Origin: Candidatus Leptovillus affinis | GTDB taxonomy: Bacteria; Chloroflexota; Anaerolineae; Promineifilales; Promineifilaceae | Length of the DNA: 64,000 nucleotides | Reading direction: 5' to 3' | Assembly (NCBI GenBank): GCA_016705235.1 | Contig: JADIYP010000001.1 | Span: 930,001 to 994,000, forward strand | Position numbers and translations under genes: made by a program | In this document: in pieces, positions 1-9,144 of the stretch | Layout: each line of letters begins with the position of its first letter | Numbering within the stretch: the first letter of the stretch is position 1 | Notes under the pieces: generated by a model | Told to the model about the DNA's origin: nothing | What the model saw: the letters and a program-made list of their open reading frames with translations, nothing else | Databases searched by the model: none

Positions 1-896
1 GTGAGCAGGTAATACATGTGGTAAGCCTGTTCGCAGGTGTGGGGGATGTACGGCCGTGTCACTCCCTGCCCTTCCGCCCAATCCGCCAACGCCGCGTCAT
101 AAAACTGCCACACCTGGCGACGTTGGGCCTGGATCATCTCGCGGGACTCTAACTGGGCCAATAAAAACGCGGCCAGCAAATCGGCCGGCAAATAGCTGGA
201 ACCGGATGATACCCAGGAATATTTATCGACCTGCCCGCGAAAGAATCGGCTGCGATCTGTCCCTTTTTCGCGGAAAATTTCGGCCGCTTCGATAAATTGC
301 GGGTCGTTGATCACCAGCGCGCCGCCCTCGCCGCAGGTGAAATTTTTGGTGTCATGGAAACTTTGCGTCGCCAATGCCCCAAATGTGCCCAGGTAACGTC
401 CTTTGTATTTGCCAAAAAGACCGTGGGCAGCATCCTCTACCACCTGGATGCCGTGCCGCTGCGCCAACGCCAGAATGGCGTCCATTTCGCAGCCCACACC
501 GGCGTAATGCACCGGAATAATCGCTTTGGTGCGCGGTGTGATCAAGGATTCGAGCTGGGTTTCGTCCATGTTCAGGGTGTCGGGGCGAATATCGGCAAAG
601 ACGATTTGCGCGCCGCGCAGCACAAACGCGTTGGCGGTGGAGACGAAGGTAAACGAGGGCAAAATGATCTCGTCGCCGGGCTGAATGTTGAGCAGCAGGG
701 CGGCCATCTCCAGGGCATGGGTGCACGAGGTGGTGAGCAGCACGCGCGGCGCGCCCAGCGCCTGTTCCAGGTAGGTGTGGCATTTTTTGGTGAAGGGGCC
801 GTCGCCGGACAAACGGCCGTTCCCCATCGCCTGCCGCATGTATTCAAATTCGTTGCCGGTCAGACTGGGCCGGTTAAAGGGAATGGTTATAGACAT
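1..896 (-). CDS. wecE: dTDP-4-amino-4,6-dideoxygalactose transaminase (WecE/RffA-like), 3' part outside window
   Basis: PLP-dependent sugar aminotransferase of the DegT/DnrJ/EryC1/StrS fold. The family member WecE converts dTDP-4-keto-6-deoxyglucose to dTDP-4-amino-4,6-dideoxygalactose for surface glycans. The frame is open for 298 codons from ATG at 896 to the window edge, so the C-terminal quarter is missing. Recognisable blocks in order: the N-terminal IPFNRPSLTGNEFEYM, then PGDEIILPSFTFVSTANAF, then IPVHYAGVGCEMD, then VVEDAAHG, then SFHDTKNFTCGEGG, whose lysine is the expected PLP Schiff-base residue, and FRGQVDKYSW. These match the order and spacing I know from E. coli RffA. The start overlaps the end of the upstream sulfotransferase by 10 bases, so the two are co-transcribed. 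Family is very likely; the exact nucleotide sugar is inferred from similarity. Confidence 0.88.
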   Translation of the reverse strand, partial: MSITIPFNRPSLTGNEFEYMRQAMGNGRLSGDGPFTKKCHTYLEQALGAPRVLLTTSCTHALEMAALLLNIQPGDEIILPSFTFVSTANAFVLRGAQIVFADIRPDTLNMDETQLESLITPRTKAIIPVHYAGVGCEMDAILALAQRHGIQVVEDAAHGLFGKYKGRYLGTFGALATQSFHDTKNFTCGEGGALVINDPQFIEAAEIFREKGTDRSRFFRGQVDKYSWVSSGSSYLPADLLAAFLLAQLESREMIQAQRRQVWQFYDAALADWAEGQGVTRPYIPHTCEQAYHMYYLL

Positions 897-1642
897 GAAG
901 GCCACCATGACGCCAGATCGAAGCCAAAACGGGCGGTTAAACGGCCGTTTGCCTCCGCAAAATAATCCGCCAGAAAGCGCCGCAAATCGGGCGATAACGC
1001 ATACTCCTCTTGCTGGCTGGCATTGCTGGCCTGGTGCAGTTGCTGGGGCGCAAACGTCGCCGCTGCGCCCAAAAACCGATAGAGCGCCTGCACCTGGGAC
1101 AAATTGCCCAACAACTGCTCATAAATCAGCCCGCAAACCTGCTCCGGCGGAAAAAGCCGGTCATATACGTCGATAAAATCCATATAGCGCCCGCGCCGCA
1201 GATAATGAAACGGGTTCACCGACACAGACGGGTCATATGGCGTTTCGCGGCTCGGTTCTTCCCAGAAGGCCTTTTCGATAGGCCAGGTTTCCAGCCCGTG
1301 ATTGCGCGAAAACCAATAATTTGAAATGGCCCGCTCAATCGGATCACGCAGCAAAATAACAATTTTCGCCTCTGGATAATGAGTCGCCAGACGTTCGGCC
1401 GCCAGCGCCGATTCCATGTAGCTGGCCGATTTTTCGCCGCGCAGCCATGTTTGGCCGCTGTCTGGAAAATAACAGGTTTCATAATATTCCAGACCGCGCG
1501 CATATAATTCGTTTTTTAAGAAAAATTTTGGCTCCGGGCGTAACGGCCGTGCCATGCAAATTTCCGGGTGCTCGTCCAGCAGGTGATACAAATAGGTTGT
1601 GCCGCTGCGCTGCGCCCCAATAATAAAAAAGTGTTCAGTCAT
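887..1642 (-). CDS. PAPS-dependent sulfotransferase
   Basis: 251-residue cytosolic sulfotransferase of the Sulfotransfer_1 type, transferring sulfate from PAPS to a hydroxyl or amine acceptor. The 5'-phosphosulfate loop is seen at about residues 8-17 (IIGAQRSGTTYL), and the 3'-phosphate block at about 95-112 (VILLRDPIERAISNYW). Length is normal for the NodH/bacterial heparan-type branch. It lies between a glycosyltransferase upstream (8-base overlap with that gene's end) and the sugar aminotransferase downstream (10-base overlap), inside a surface-glycan operon, so a sugar residue or glycolipid is the likely acceptor; that is inference. ATG at 1642 is the only sensible start. Confidence 0.85.
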   Translation of the reverse strand: MTEHFFIIGAQRSGTTYLYHLLDEHPEICMARPLRPEPKFFLKNELYARGLEYYETCYFPDSGQTWLRGEKSASYMESALAAERLATHYPEAKIVILLRDPIERAISNYWFSRNHGLETWPIEKAFWEEPSRETPYDPSVSVNPFHYLRRGRYMDFIDVYDRLFPPEQVCGLIYEQLLGNLSQVQALYRFLGAAATFAPQQLHQASNASQQEEYALSPDLRRFLADYFAEANGRLTARFGFDLASWWPSCL

Positions 1643-2585
1643 GATGATGGGCGATCTCTTTAATGTAGTAGCTTTTGGTCGAACTGACCTGATTCAACAG
1701 GCGAATGATGTATTCGCCCAACATGCTCAGGATGAGCAGGCTCAGGCCATTAAAAAAGGACATCAGGACGATCAGCGTCGCCCAGCCGGCCACAGACGTG
1801 CCGATAAAAATGGCGCGTATCAGATAGTAAATGCCCAACAAAAAGCTGAGCAGGGAAATCACCATGCCCGCCAGACTGACAAACCGCAAAGGGTACGAGG
1901 AATAATTGAACAAAATCCGCATGACGAGTTCGAGGATTTTGATGAAGTTGTAGTTGCTTGTGCCCGACGGCCGTTTCTGATGCTCCACCCACACATTCGC
2001 CGGATTCGTGGCAAACATCAACGACAACCCCGGAATATACGGGTAATTGGTCTGGTAGCCGCAAATCCTATCCACCACGTCCCGCCGAATGATGCGGAAA
2101 TTGGTCAGCACCAGGTCGTCGGGTTTGTCGAAAATCTTCTCGTTCATGTAACCGATCAACCGGCTGCCTGCCCGCCGATACGAATCATGTTCTTTCTTAC
2201 GAAAACGGCCGAATACCAGATCATGCCCTTCCGCCGCTTTTTCGATCAAATGCAGCATTTCCTCCGGCGGATTTTGCAAATCGTCGTCCAGAGTGATGAC
2301 GTAATCGCCGGTGCTTTGCTGGAAACCGCAGTACAAAGCGGTGTGCTGCCCATAATTACGCAGTAAATTGACCGCCACCACATGCGGCATGGACTGGGCT
2401 TTGTCGCGGATAACCTGCCAACTGTTGTCCGGGCTGCCATCGTTGACCAGGATAATTTCGTAGGCCAGATTGTGGGCCTCAAAAAACGCTGCGGTGCGAT
2501 CAATCGTATCGCCGACGATTTTTTGGCTGTTATATACGGGAATGACGGCGCTGTAGCGTTTGGGATTGGGTGTCTGGCTCATCAT
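1635..2585 (-). CDS. Polyprenol-phosphate glycosyltransferase, GT2 (DPM1/ArnC-like)
   Basis: GT2 enzyme of the type that loads a sugar onto polyprenyl phosphate at the membrane. The catalytic domain begins at SAVIPVYNSQ and has the nucleotide-binding VNDGSPDNSW and the metal-binding TLDDDLQNPPE (DDD). Two hydrophobic helices follow near the C-terminus, as in ArnC and GtrB. An open frame runs upstream to 2663, but the ATG at 2585 shares a base with the TGA of the upstream gene (TGATG), so translational coupling fixes the start there or at the next ATG, 2582. Probably supplies the lipid-linked sugar used by the GT39-type transferase encoded just upstream. Confidence 0.88.
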   Translation of the reverse strand: MMSQTPNPKRYSAVIPVYNSQKIVGDTIDRTAAFFEAHNLAYEIILVNDGSPDNSWQVIRDKAQSMPHVVAVNLLRNYGQHTALYCGFQQSTGDYVITLDDDLQNPPEEMLHLIEKAAEGHDLVFGRFRKKEHDSYRRAGSRLIGYMNEKIFDKPDDLVLTNFRIIRRDVVDRICGYQTNYPYIPGLSLMFATNPANVWVEHQKRPSGTSNYNFIKILELVMRILFNYSSYPLRFVSLAGMVISLLSFLLGIYYLIRAIFIGTSVAGWATLIVLMSFFNGLSLLILSMLGEYIIRLLNQVSSTKSYYIKEIAHHHD

Positions 2586-4081
2586 CAGTTCCGGCGGCGG
2601 TACACGGCCGTGCCGTCCCTCGCCACATAATCCACCACAAAATGCTCGGCAATATACTGCCAAAGCTGCGCCGTTTCCTCCGGCGACTGCTGCCAGAATT
2701 CCTGGCTGTCGGCCACGACAAATTCGCTGTTTTGCAAAATGCTCATATTTTTATCGAATGGCTCCGTATACAAAAAAAGATAAGGGCGATCCGCGTAGTA
2801 TCCCACCACCGGCCCTTGCCGCACAACCGTAATCACCTCGCCGGGCGCACTGACCTGGCCTAAATAGGTTCCAATCTCGGCCATTGGCTCCAGGCGGGCG
2901 TCGCTGTAAAAAAGGCGGTCGGCCAGTATCGGGTTCCACCAGTCGACGGCCGTTTGCTGCCCCGCCGGAAACTTGAGCGGCGACACGAACCAGAGGAATA
3001 TCACGGCCGTTCCCGCCGCCAACGCCTGTCCCCACCACCGCCGCGACAAACGTGCCCACCACTCGTCCCAATCGCCCATCAGGCCAATGGCCACGGCCGT
3101 TGCCGGAATCAGCCCAATCACATGGCGCGGCTCCTTAAGCTGCATTACCAGCGACGTGCCCAACACCAACGCCAGATAGAGCAGCAGCAGCCAGACCAAC
3201 GGCCGTTTCCCTCGCCCAACCACTAAAAAATAAACCAACACGGCGGCAAACAAAGCCGCCATCCCCCAGCTTACCACGTTCGCGCCCACGGTTTGCAGCC
3301 AGGGCCAGGCCGCCACCCCCAGGCGCGGGTCCACAATGGGGCTGTTCCCGCCCACGGCGCCGGTCCAACGGTCAATCCGCAAGGCGAGGCGTTCTGGCTC
3401 CAGCAGGCTCATGCTCAGCCACAACACAATCCCCACGGCCGTCGGCCCGCCCAGCCACAACGCCGCCACAATGCGCTGCCGCATCCCTGCCGCCCGCCAG
3501 AAGCCATAAACCACCGCCGCCGCGCAAAAGAAAACGGCCACCACTTTGAAGAGAACGGCCGTGGCCACCGCCACACCGGCCCAGGCCAAAAACGCCCGCC
3601 GCTCCGTTTCTTCCCAGCGCCACAGCAGCCACACTGCCAGCAGCAAAAAGAAGCACATAAACAGCTCCATGCGCACAAAAAACGCATAAAGCAAGAAAAA
3701 CGGATTCACCGCCAGCAGCAGCGCCGCCGTCAGCCCGGCCGCCGGCCCGCGCAGCCGCAGCCCCAGGACATACGCCAGAAGGATGGTCCCCGCGCCGGCC
3801 AGCGTGGTTACCAACCGCAGCCAGAGCAGATTGTCGCCTAAAATAGCGCTCAGGCCGCCGAGCAAATATGGGTAGAGCGGGGTCTGGTCGAGCAGCAAGA
3901 AGCCCTCCGCGCCAAACGAGCGCAGCGGCAGGCCGGTGCGGCGAATGTTGCGCGCCACGTCCAGATAGATGCTTTCATCATATTGGGCAATTTGCACCGA
4001 GCGCATGAGAACCAGTTGAAAAGCCAGATAGATTCCCAGCGCCAACAAAAGGGGAGCGTAAGCACGCCATCGTTTGCTCAT
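2585..4081 (-). CDS. Membrane glycosyltransferase, GT39/PMT_2 type
   Basis: About 498 residues with some ten or more membrane helices and a C-terminal soluble domain. The family (ArnT, protein mannosyltransferases) moves a sugar from polyprenyl phosphate to an acceptor on the outer face of the membrane. The conserved acidic pair of the first periplasmic loop is present as AQYDESIYLDVARNI, about residue 36. An in-frame TTG at 4102 gives seven extra residues; ATG at 4081 is preferred because GGAAA lies eight bases upstream. Follows a GT2 gene by a short gap and is coupled to a GT2 that could make its lipid-linked donor. Acceptor unknown. Confidence 0.85.
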   Translation of the reverse strand: MSKRWRAYAPLLLALGIYLAFQLVLMRSVQIAQYDESIYLDVARNIRRTGLPLRSFGAEGFLLLDQTPLYPYLLGGLSAILGDNLLWLRLVTTLAGAGTILLAYVLGLRLRGPAAGLTAALLLAVNPFFLLYAFFVRMELFMCFFLLLAVWLLWRWEETERRAFLAWAGVAVATAVLFKVVAVFFCAAAVVYGFWRAAGMRQRIVAALWLGGPTAVGIVLWLSMSLLEPERLALRIDRWTGAVGGNSPIVDPRLGVAAWPWLQTVGANVVSWGMAALFAAVLVYFLVVGRGKRPLVWLLLLYLALVLGTSLVMQLKEPRHVIGLIPATAVAIGLMGDWDEWWARLSRRWWGQALAAGTAVIFLWFVSPLKFPAGQQTAVDWWNPILADRLFYSDARLEPMAEIGTYLGQVSAPGEVITVVRQGPVVGYYADRPYLFLYTEPFDKNMSILQNSEFVVADSQEFWQQSPEETAQLWQYIAEHFVVDYVARDGTAVYRRRN

Positions 4082-4104
4082 AATCGCGTTTCCATTGGGC
4101 AATT

Positions 4105-4992
4105 CTAAGCCGATGCCCGCCAGCCGTCACGCAGCCCGCGCAAATAGGCCCGGGCTACGGCCGTTTCCCCACGTAGCAGTAACCGGGCCACCATTTTCAC
4201 GCCGCTGCCCAGCCGGAACAAAAATATGGCCCACGGCCGTCCCAACCGCGCATACCGCCGCCAAAAAATCACGCCGCTGCGCGCCAGATAATACCGCCGC
4301 GCCGCCGATTCCAGCCCGCCGCTGCTCAACGCCACCTCATGGTACAGATGGGCGTCCGCCGCCAGCCGCAGCCGGAACCCCGCCTGCCGCCAGCGCAGCG
4401 ACCAATCCAAATCTTCGAAATACATAAAAAATTGCTCGTCTAGCAGGCCAACGGCCGTTACGCTCCGCAAATTCACCAACAAACAGGTTCCCAACACGTA
4501 ATCCACGTCGCGGCTGTGCCGCCAATCCGGGCCGTCCATCTGGCCGCGCCCCGTGCCGCGCAAATCCAGGGTGATGGGGTGCATACGGCCGTCGCCAAAC
4601 CAGATCCGCTCCCGCTCCGCCGCATAAAAAATCTTCGGCGAAACCAGACCCACGTCCGGCGCGGTCTCCGCCAGCAGGCGGGCCAGCATGTCGGGCGCGG
4701 CGAAGGCGTCGTTGTTCACCAGCAAGGCAAAATCAAATTCCTGCGCGATGGCTTCCCGCAGGCCCACGTTGTTGCCGGCGGCAAACCCCACATTCTCCGG
4801 CAGCGCCCGCAGCCGTGCCTCCGGCGGCAGTTCGTCCGCCAGCCGCGCCGCCGATCCATCCCCTGACCCATTGTCGATGACCAAAATGCTCAAGTTGGGG
4901 TAGGCCATCGCTTGCAGCGCGCGCACGCAGGCCAGCGTCGTTTCCGCCTGCCGCCAATTCAGGGTGATGGCTAACACGGTTGGCGCGGTCAT
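4105..4992 (-). CDS. GT2 glycosyltransferase (rhamnosyltransferase-like)
   Basis: Soluble GT2 enzyme of about 295 residues, close in pattern to WbbL/RfbF-type rhamnosyltransferases. Visible motifs are VLAITLNWRQAETT at the N-terminus, VIDNGSGDGS, LPENVGFAAGNNVGLREA, the metal-binding LLVNNDA, and the acceptor-side FFMYFEDLDWSLRWRQAGF with its ED pair. The frame is open upstream to 5247, but the extra part overlaps another gene; ATG at 4992 overlaps the upstream TGA in an ATGA junction and is chosen. The C-terminal amphipathic, Arg-rich stretch (KMVARLLLRG) may associate with the membrane. Sugar donor not predictable. Confidence 0.87.
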   Translation of the reverse strand: MTAPTVLAITLNWRQAETTLACVRALQAMAYPNLSILVIDNGSGDGSAARLADELPPEARLRALPENVGFAAGNNVGLREAIAQEFDFALLVNNDAFAAPDMLARLLAETAPDVGLVSPKIFYAAERERIWFGDGRMHPITLDLRGTGRGQMDGPDWRHSRDVDYVLGTCLLVNLRSVTAVGLLDEQFFMYFEDLDWSLRWRQAGFRLRLAADAHLYHEVALSSGGLESAARRYYLARSGVIFWRRYARLGRPWAIFLFRLGSGVKMVARLLLRGETAVARAYLRGLRDGWRASA

Positions 4993-5873
4993 GATGGCGG
5001 CTCGCGGCGGCTCGCGCCCCAGCACCAGGCGATTTTGCTCAGGTAGATGGCCGGTATGGCGGCGGCGTGGCGGCGGAGGATGAACGGCCGTGTCCTCAAA
5101 ATCTTTCCCGTCACTGCGGCGGCAATGAGCGGCGAAAGCAGCAGCACCAGCCAGCGCCAGCGCAGCCACAGCGGCGTGTCCAATGTCTCGCGGTGCGCCA
5201 GCCGCGCCTGCCGCGCAAAATGCCCCGACCGGGCGCAGTCTTGCCATACTTTGCCCGCCGTCGTGCGGTTATGTCGGTGTTGGATGGCCGCCTCCGGCCA
5301 AAAATAGGGCTGAAACCCGGCCTGATTCATGCGCGTGGTCCAATCCAGGTCCTGGCTGCGGGGCAGCGCTTCGTTCAGCAGCCCCACCGCGTCAATTACC
5401 TGCCGTTCGACGGAGAGGTTGAGCGTGGGTAGTAACGGCCGTTTGCCGGCCAGCGCCGTGCTGAAATACTCGTGGAACATGGTCAGATTGTAACTGAGCG
5501 CCCAATAATTCTCGCCATCGGGCAGCACGCCGCCGCCAACCACGGCGTGCCCGGCCCGGTGCGCCGCCAGGTGGGCCGCCAACCAGCCCGGCTGCGGCAA
5601 ACAATCGCTGTCCAGAAAGATGAGCAAATCGGCCGTGGCGGCCCGGATGCCCAGATTGCGCGCCGTGCCCGGCGGAACCGGCTGCCCGGTGTCCACCAGC
5701 CGGACCCGGCCGCCAACCGGCAGCAATCCAGCCTCATCCTTGCCCACGACCACAATTTCGCGGATCACCTCGGCCTGTGCCTGGCCAACTATAGCCGTCA
5801 CCACCTGATCGATGAGCGGTGAGTTGAGGCTGGGGATGATGATGCTGACGGCCGTTGCCTTTTCGCCCATCAC
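4989..5873 (-). CDS. GT2 glycosyltransferase with C-terminal hydrophobic tail
   Basis: 294 residues. The GT2 core starts at SIIIPSLNSPLIDQV; a PPGTARNLGIRAATADLLIF block leads into the DXD-like LDSDCLPQPGW, and SQDLDWTTRMNQAGF forms the acceptor-side ED-type motif. Residues from about 235 (LRWRWLVLLLSPLIAA) form one membrane helix. It overlaps the upstream GT4 gene's stop by four bases (5870-5873) and the downstream GT2 by four bases, so the cluster is one operon. Two adjacent Met codons (5873, 5870) are both possible starts. Likely adds one sugar of the surface glycan; donor unknown. Confidence 0.85.
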   Translation of the reverse strand: MMGEKATAVSIIIPSLNSPLIDQVVTAIVGQAQAEVIREIVVVGKDEAGLLPVGGRVRLVDTGQPVPPGTARNLGIRAATADLLIFLDSDCLPQPGWLAAHLAAHRAGHAVVGGGVLPDGENYWALSYNLTMFHEYFSTALAGKRPLLPTLNLSVERQVIDAVGLLNEALPRSQDLDWTTRMNQAGFQPYFWPEAAIQHRHNRTTAGKVWQDCARSGHFARQARLAHRETLDTPLWLRWRWLVLLLSPLIAAAVTGKILRTRPFILRRHAAAIPAIYLSKIAWCWGASRREPPS

Positions 5874-7072
5874 CGCGCCCCCGTTTTTGCCGGCGGCAGC
5901 AAGGAAGCCAGCGCCGCCGCCGCCTGCCGCCCAATCGCCGCCGGGGAGTTGCCGGCCAGATAGCGTGTATAACCAGCCTGGGCCATCTGTTCCCGCTGCG
6001 CCGGATGCTGCTTCAGGTCCAAAAGCCCATCGGCCAGCGCCGCCGGGTCATTGCGCGCCACCAGATAGATATGCTCCCGGTCGGTCAGCGCTTCGCGCAC
6101 CACCGCGGAATCGCCGGAAATGACCGGCCGCCCCATCGCCAATCCTTCCCACACCTTGTTTTGGATGGTGTAGTGTGATTGGCGCGTCTCGCCAAAAACG
6201 CCCAGGCACACGTGAGCCATCGCCAGCCCGTCCAGCAGTTCGTCGCGGCTGACAAAGCCGTGAAAGGTGACGTTTTGCAGAGAGTTGTCCTGGGCGAACT
6301 GTTCGCTGGCGGCTTTTTCCGGGCCGTCGCCATAAAAATGGAAGTGCACGGCCGTTTCCCCCGCATCTTGCAGCCGTTTCGCCGCGCCCATCACCACCTC
6401 CAGGCCGTGTGATGGCAAATACATGCCATGATAGGTCACGCGGAATTCAGCGGCGGGTGGCTGCACCGGGCGCGGGTGGTACACCGCGTCGTCTGCGCCG
6501 TGCGGCACGCGCCGGAAACGCTCCGGCGGCAGGCCAAATTGGGCGCAGTAATACGCTTCATAGGCCCCATTTTCGGAAATGAGCCGGTCGGGCAGCTTCA
6601 GGCCGCCTTTTTCCAGCCCAAAAATCAGCTTGCCGGTGAAGGGGCTTTTTTGCGTCAGGCCGCGCTCTTCGGCTACCAGATGGAGGGACATGAGGATGTC
6701 CAGGGCCATGGGGACGCGCCGCCGCCAGGCCAGCAGGCGGCCCAGGTAGGCATCGAACTGCCCCGGATAGCCGATGAGCATGACGTCGTAAGGGGGCATT
6801 TGGGCGTGCTGGCGCAGCAAACGCCAGTATGCGCCCACCACCCGCCGCCAGAAGGACGGCCGTCGCCAGCCGCCGCTGGCCTGCTGCACCCGGTCCTCGA
6901 TGCCCTGCCAGAGTGTGCTGTGGCATTCGTAGACCACCACGCCTTCCTGGGCGCGCAGGCCCTTGATCAAAATTTGGTTGCGGGTGTAATTGGCCCGATA
7001 GGTGCCAAAATAGCAAATACGCAGTGGTCCGGCCTCTGCTGACTCTTCTTTCAAATGTCCTCTCCTTGCCAT
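5870..7072 (-). CDS. GT4-family glycosyltransferase
   Basis: 400-residue retaining glycosyltransferase of the GT-B fold. The N-terminal domain starts ICYFGTYRANYTRN; the C-terminal domain shows YHGMYLPSHGLEVVM, FHFYGDGPEK, and the donor-binding NKVWEGLAMGRPVISGDS, where a Glu occupies the EX7E-type position. First gene of the leftward glycan operon, facing a divergent SDR gene across about 180 bases. ATG at 7072 has no obvious ribosome site, whereas a TTG at 7054 lies five bases after AGGAGAGG and may be the true start; I keep the ATG for the longer model. Sugar specificity unknown. Confidence 0.87.
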   Translation of the reverse strand: MARRGHLKEESAEAGPLRICYFGTYRANYTRNQILIKGLRAQEGVVVYECHSTLWQGIEDRVQQASGGWRRPSFWRRVVGAYWRLLRQHAQMPPYDVMLIGYPGQFDAYLGRLLAWRRRVPMALDILMSLHLVAEERGLTQKSPFTGKLIFGLEKGGLKLPDRLISENGAYEAYYCAQFGLPPERFRRVPHGADDAVYHPRPVQPPAAEFRVTYHGMYLPSHGLEVVMGAAKRLQDAGETAVHFHFYGDGPEKAASEQFAQDNSLQNVTFHGFVSRDELLDGLAMAHVCLGVFGETRQSHYTIQNKVWEGLAMGRPVISGDSAVVREALTDREHIYLVARNDPAALADGLLDLKQHPAQREQMAQAGYTRYLAGNSPAAIGRQAAAALASLLPPAKTGAR

Positions 7073-7253
7073 GAATGCTGGATTATAGCCACAGCCCTCC
7101 CCACATGCCTAATGCAGCCAATCAATTGTCAATGGTTCATGGTCAATAGCCAACGCCCAGTCTCCACTCCTCCTTGTCTCCTTGTCTCCTTATCTCCATC
7201 TGCTCTACCTTTTCTGGCCGCCACCCGCTAAAATAGCCCTTCGGAGTTATCCC

Positions 7254-8120
7254 ATGCAGATATTAGTCACAGGCGCCACTGGATTTGTGGGCCGCTCGGT
7301 CATGGATTGGCTGACGCGGTCTGGGCATGAGGCACGGCCGTATCACGGCCGTCTCACCGACGCCATCGCCCTGCGTGCTGAACTCGAAGGTATCGACACA
7401 GTCATCCATCTGGCCAGCTCGGAAGGACGCGGCCGGAAACGGCTGCTGCAGCACGTCGACATCGACGGCGCGGAACGTCTGATCGACCGCTGCCGCCGCG
7501 CTGGAGTGCGGCATTTTATCTTTGTCAGCCGCCTGGGCGCTGTTACCAACTCGCTCCACCCGTTGTTGGGCGCAAAAGACGCCATCGAACGCATGGTTAA
7601 AAAAAGTGGCCTGAATTACACCATCATCCGTTCGGCCACGGCCTATGGCCCAGGCGACCGCTATTTTGAGATACTTGCCAGCCTTGTTTTATGGAGTTGG
7701 CCGCTGGTGTGGCTGCCGGGCGGCGGCAAATTGTGGCTTCAGCCTGTTTGGGTCGAAGACCTGGCCCGCTGCATTGCCCTGACTGTGGACCGGCCAGACC
7801 TGAGCGGCAAAACCATCGCCATTGCTGGGGAGGAACGGCTGCCTTACAAAGAAGTGCTGCGCCAAATAATGGACGTGATGGGTATTCGGCGCATTCCGCT
7901 GCCGATTCCGCTTATTATGATGCGGCCGATTACCCGCGCTTTGTTTAGCTGGTGGTTTTGGCCGCCGGTGAGTAATTTTTTTGTGGATCGTTTTTTTGTG
8001 CCGGAAGCGGCCGATTTTGACAGCATTTTGCGTCAATTTGGGTTTCACCCCACCCGGCTGCAAGAAAACCTGAATTACCTGGGCCGTTCTGGCCTGCGCT
8101 GGCGCATCTTCCGCCGCTGA
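7254..8120 (+). CDS. NAD(P)-dependent epimerase/NmrA-like SDR
   Basis: About 288 residues, Rossmann fold of the extended/atypical SDR class. The nucleotide loop is VTGATGFVGRSV at residues 5-16; a second helix carries SAT-AYGPGDRYFE in place of the classical YxxxK. Resembles NDUFA9/complex I 39-kDa-like and quinone-handling SDRs, which often have lost oxidoreductase activity. ATG at 7254 is chosen because GGAG stands six to nine bases upstream; an in-frame extension to 7182 covers a CTCCTTGTCTCC repeat tract and is unlikely to be coding. Ends 13 bases before the kinase-like gene, with which it is probably transcribed. Confidence 0.8.
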   Translation: MQILVTGATGFVGRSVMDWLTRSGHEARPYHGRLTDAIALRAELEGIDTVIHLASSEGRGRKRLLQHVDIDGAERLIDRCRRAGVRHFIFVSRLGAVTNSLHPLLGAKDAIERMVKKSGLNYTIIRSATAYGPGDRYFEILASLVLWSWPLVWLPGGGKLWLQPVWVEDLARCIALTVDRPDLSGKTIAIAGEERLPYKEVLRQIMDVMGIRRIPLPIPLIMMRPITRALFSWWFWPPVSNFFVDRFFVPEAADFDSILRQFGFHPTRLQENLNYLGRSGLRWRIFRR

Positions 8121-8133
8121 TGAGGGAAATAGC

Positions 8134-9144
8134 ATGGAACCAATCATTCGAGAGCGATTTAATGAGGCGATTTTGGCCGCTGCCAGAGAGCGGTATGGCA
8201 TTGCCGCTGATCAGATTCACCTGTTGGACGGGTTTGAGAGTTTTATGTTTGAGTTTGTGAAGGATGGCGGCGCGTTTATTTTGCGGTTGGGTCACGGCCG
8301 TCGCCGCACCCCAGACCTCGTTCATGGCGAAGTGGATTGGATCAATTATCTGGCTGATGGCGGGGCCGGCGTGGCCCGCGCGGTTCTCTCGCCCAACGGC
8401 GAGCTGGTGGAACTCATCCCGGACGGGCAGGGCGATTATTTTTTGGCGACGGCTTTTGTGAAAGCCCAGGGCCGGCCGGTCTGGCAGACAGAGCAGTGGA
8501 ATGAGACATTTTGGAGGACATACGGCCGTCTCCTTGGCCGTATGCATCACCTGAGCAAAAGCTATCAACCGGCCCGTTCCGCCTGGCAGCGCCCGCCCTG
8601 GGACGCACCCACCAACCTGATTGCCCATGAAACGCTGCTTCAAGAGGACGGCCTCATGTCGCGCCATTACCTGGATGTGCTGGCTCATTTGCAGGCTTTG
8701 CCGCGCACGCCAGACGCCTATGGCCTGATCCATCAGGACGCGCATACCGGCAATATGTTTGTGGACGAGAACGGCCGTATCACCCTTTTCGATTTCGATG
8801 ATTGCGTTTATGGCCATTTTGCCTATGATCTGGCGATGGTTTTATTTTACGCCGTTGCCAATCACGCCGACCCCGACGCCTTTGCCGCCGTTTTCTGGCC
8901 CGCATTTTGGCAGGGCTACCAGATGGAAAACCAGCTTGATCCGGTCTGGCTGCGGGAAATTGCGCCCTTCATGAAGCTGCGCGAAATTGAACTTTACACG
9001 ATCCTGATGCGCGATTATGGCCCGGAAAACCTGGAACACGACAGTTGGGCAACGCGGTATCTAAACGGCCGTTTACAACGCATCGAGCACAATGTGCCGG
9101 TGGTGGATGAAGCCGCCTTTTTAACGAATGAAGGAAATTTATGA
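8134..9144 (+). CDS. Aminoglycoside phosphotransferase (APH)-family kinase
   Basis: 336 residues of the protein-kinase-like APH fold. The Brenner motif HQDAHTGNMFVD (about residue 203) carries the catalytic Asp and the metal-binding Asn, and FDFDDCVYGHFAYDLA supplies the second metal Asp. This family includes antibiotic kinases, homoserine kinase type II and many small-molecule kinases, so the substrate cannot be named. It overlaps the next GNAT gene by four bases (ATGA), and a second GNAT follows after five bases, making a three-gene modification operon. That could act on a drug or on a metabolite. Contains six ACGGCCGT copies or near copies. Confidence 0.82.
   Translation: MEPIIRERFNEAILAAARERYGIAADQIHLLDGFESFMFEFVKDGGAFILRLGHGRRRTPDLVHGEVDWINYLADGGAGVARAVLSPNGELVELIPDGQGDYFLATAFVKAQGRPVWQTEQWNETFWRTYGRLLGRMHHLSKSYQPARSAWQRPPWDAPTNLIAHETLLQEDGLMSRHYLDVLAHLQALPRTPDAYGLIHQDAHTGNMFVDENGRITLFDFDDCVYGHFAYDLAMVLFYAVANHADPDAFAAVFWPAFWQGYQMENQLDPVWLREIAPFMKLREIELYTILMRDYGPENLEHDSWATRYLNGRLQRIEHNVPVVDEAAFLTNEGNL

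Noticed and set aside
297..965. 222-codon plus-strand open frame
   Set aside because: It lies antisense to the aminotransferase frame, whose protein sequence is clearly WecE-like; the plus frame has no recognisable domain.
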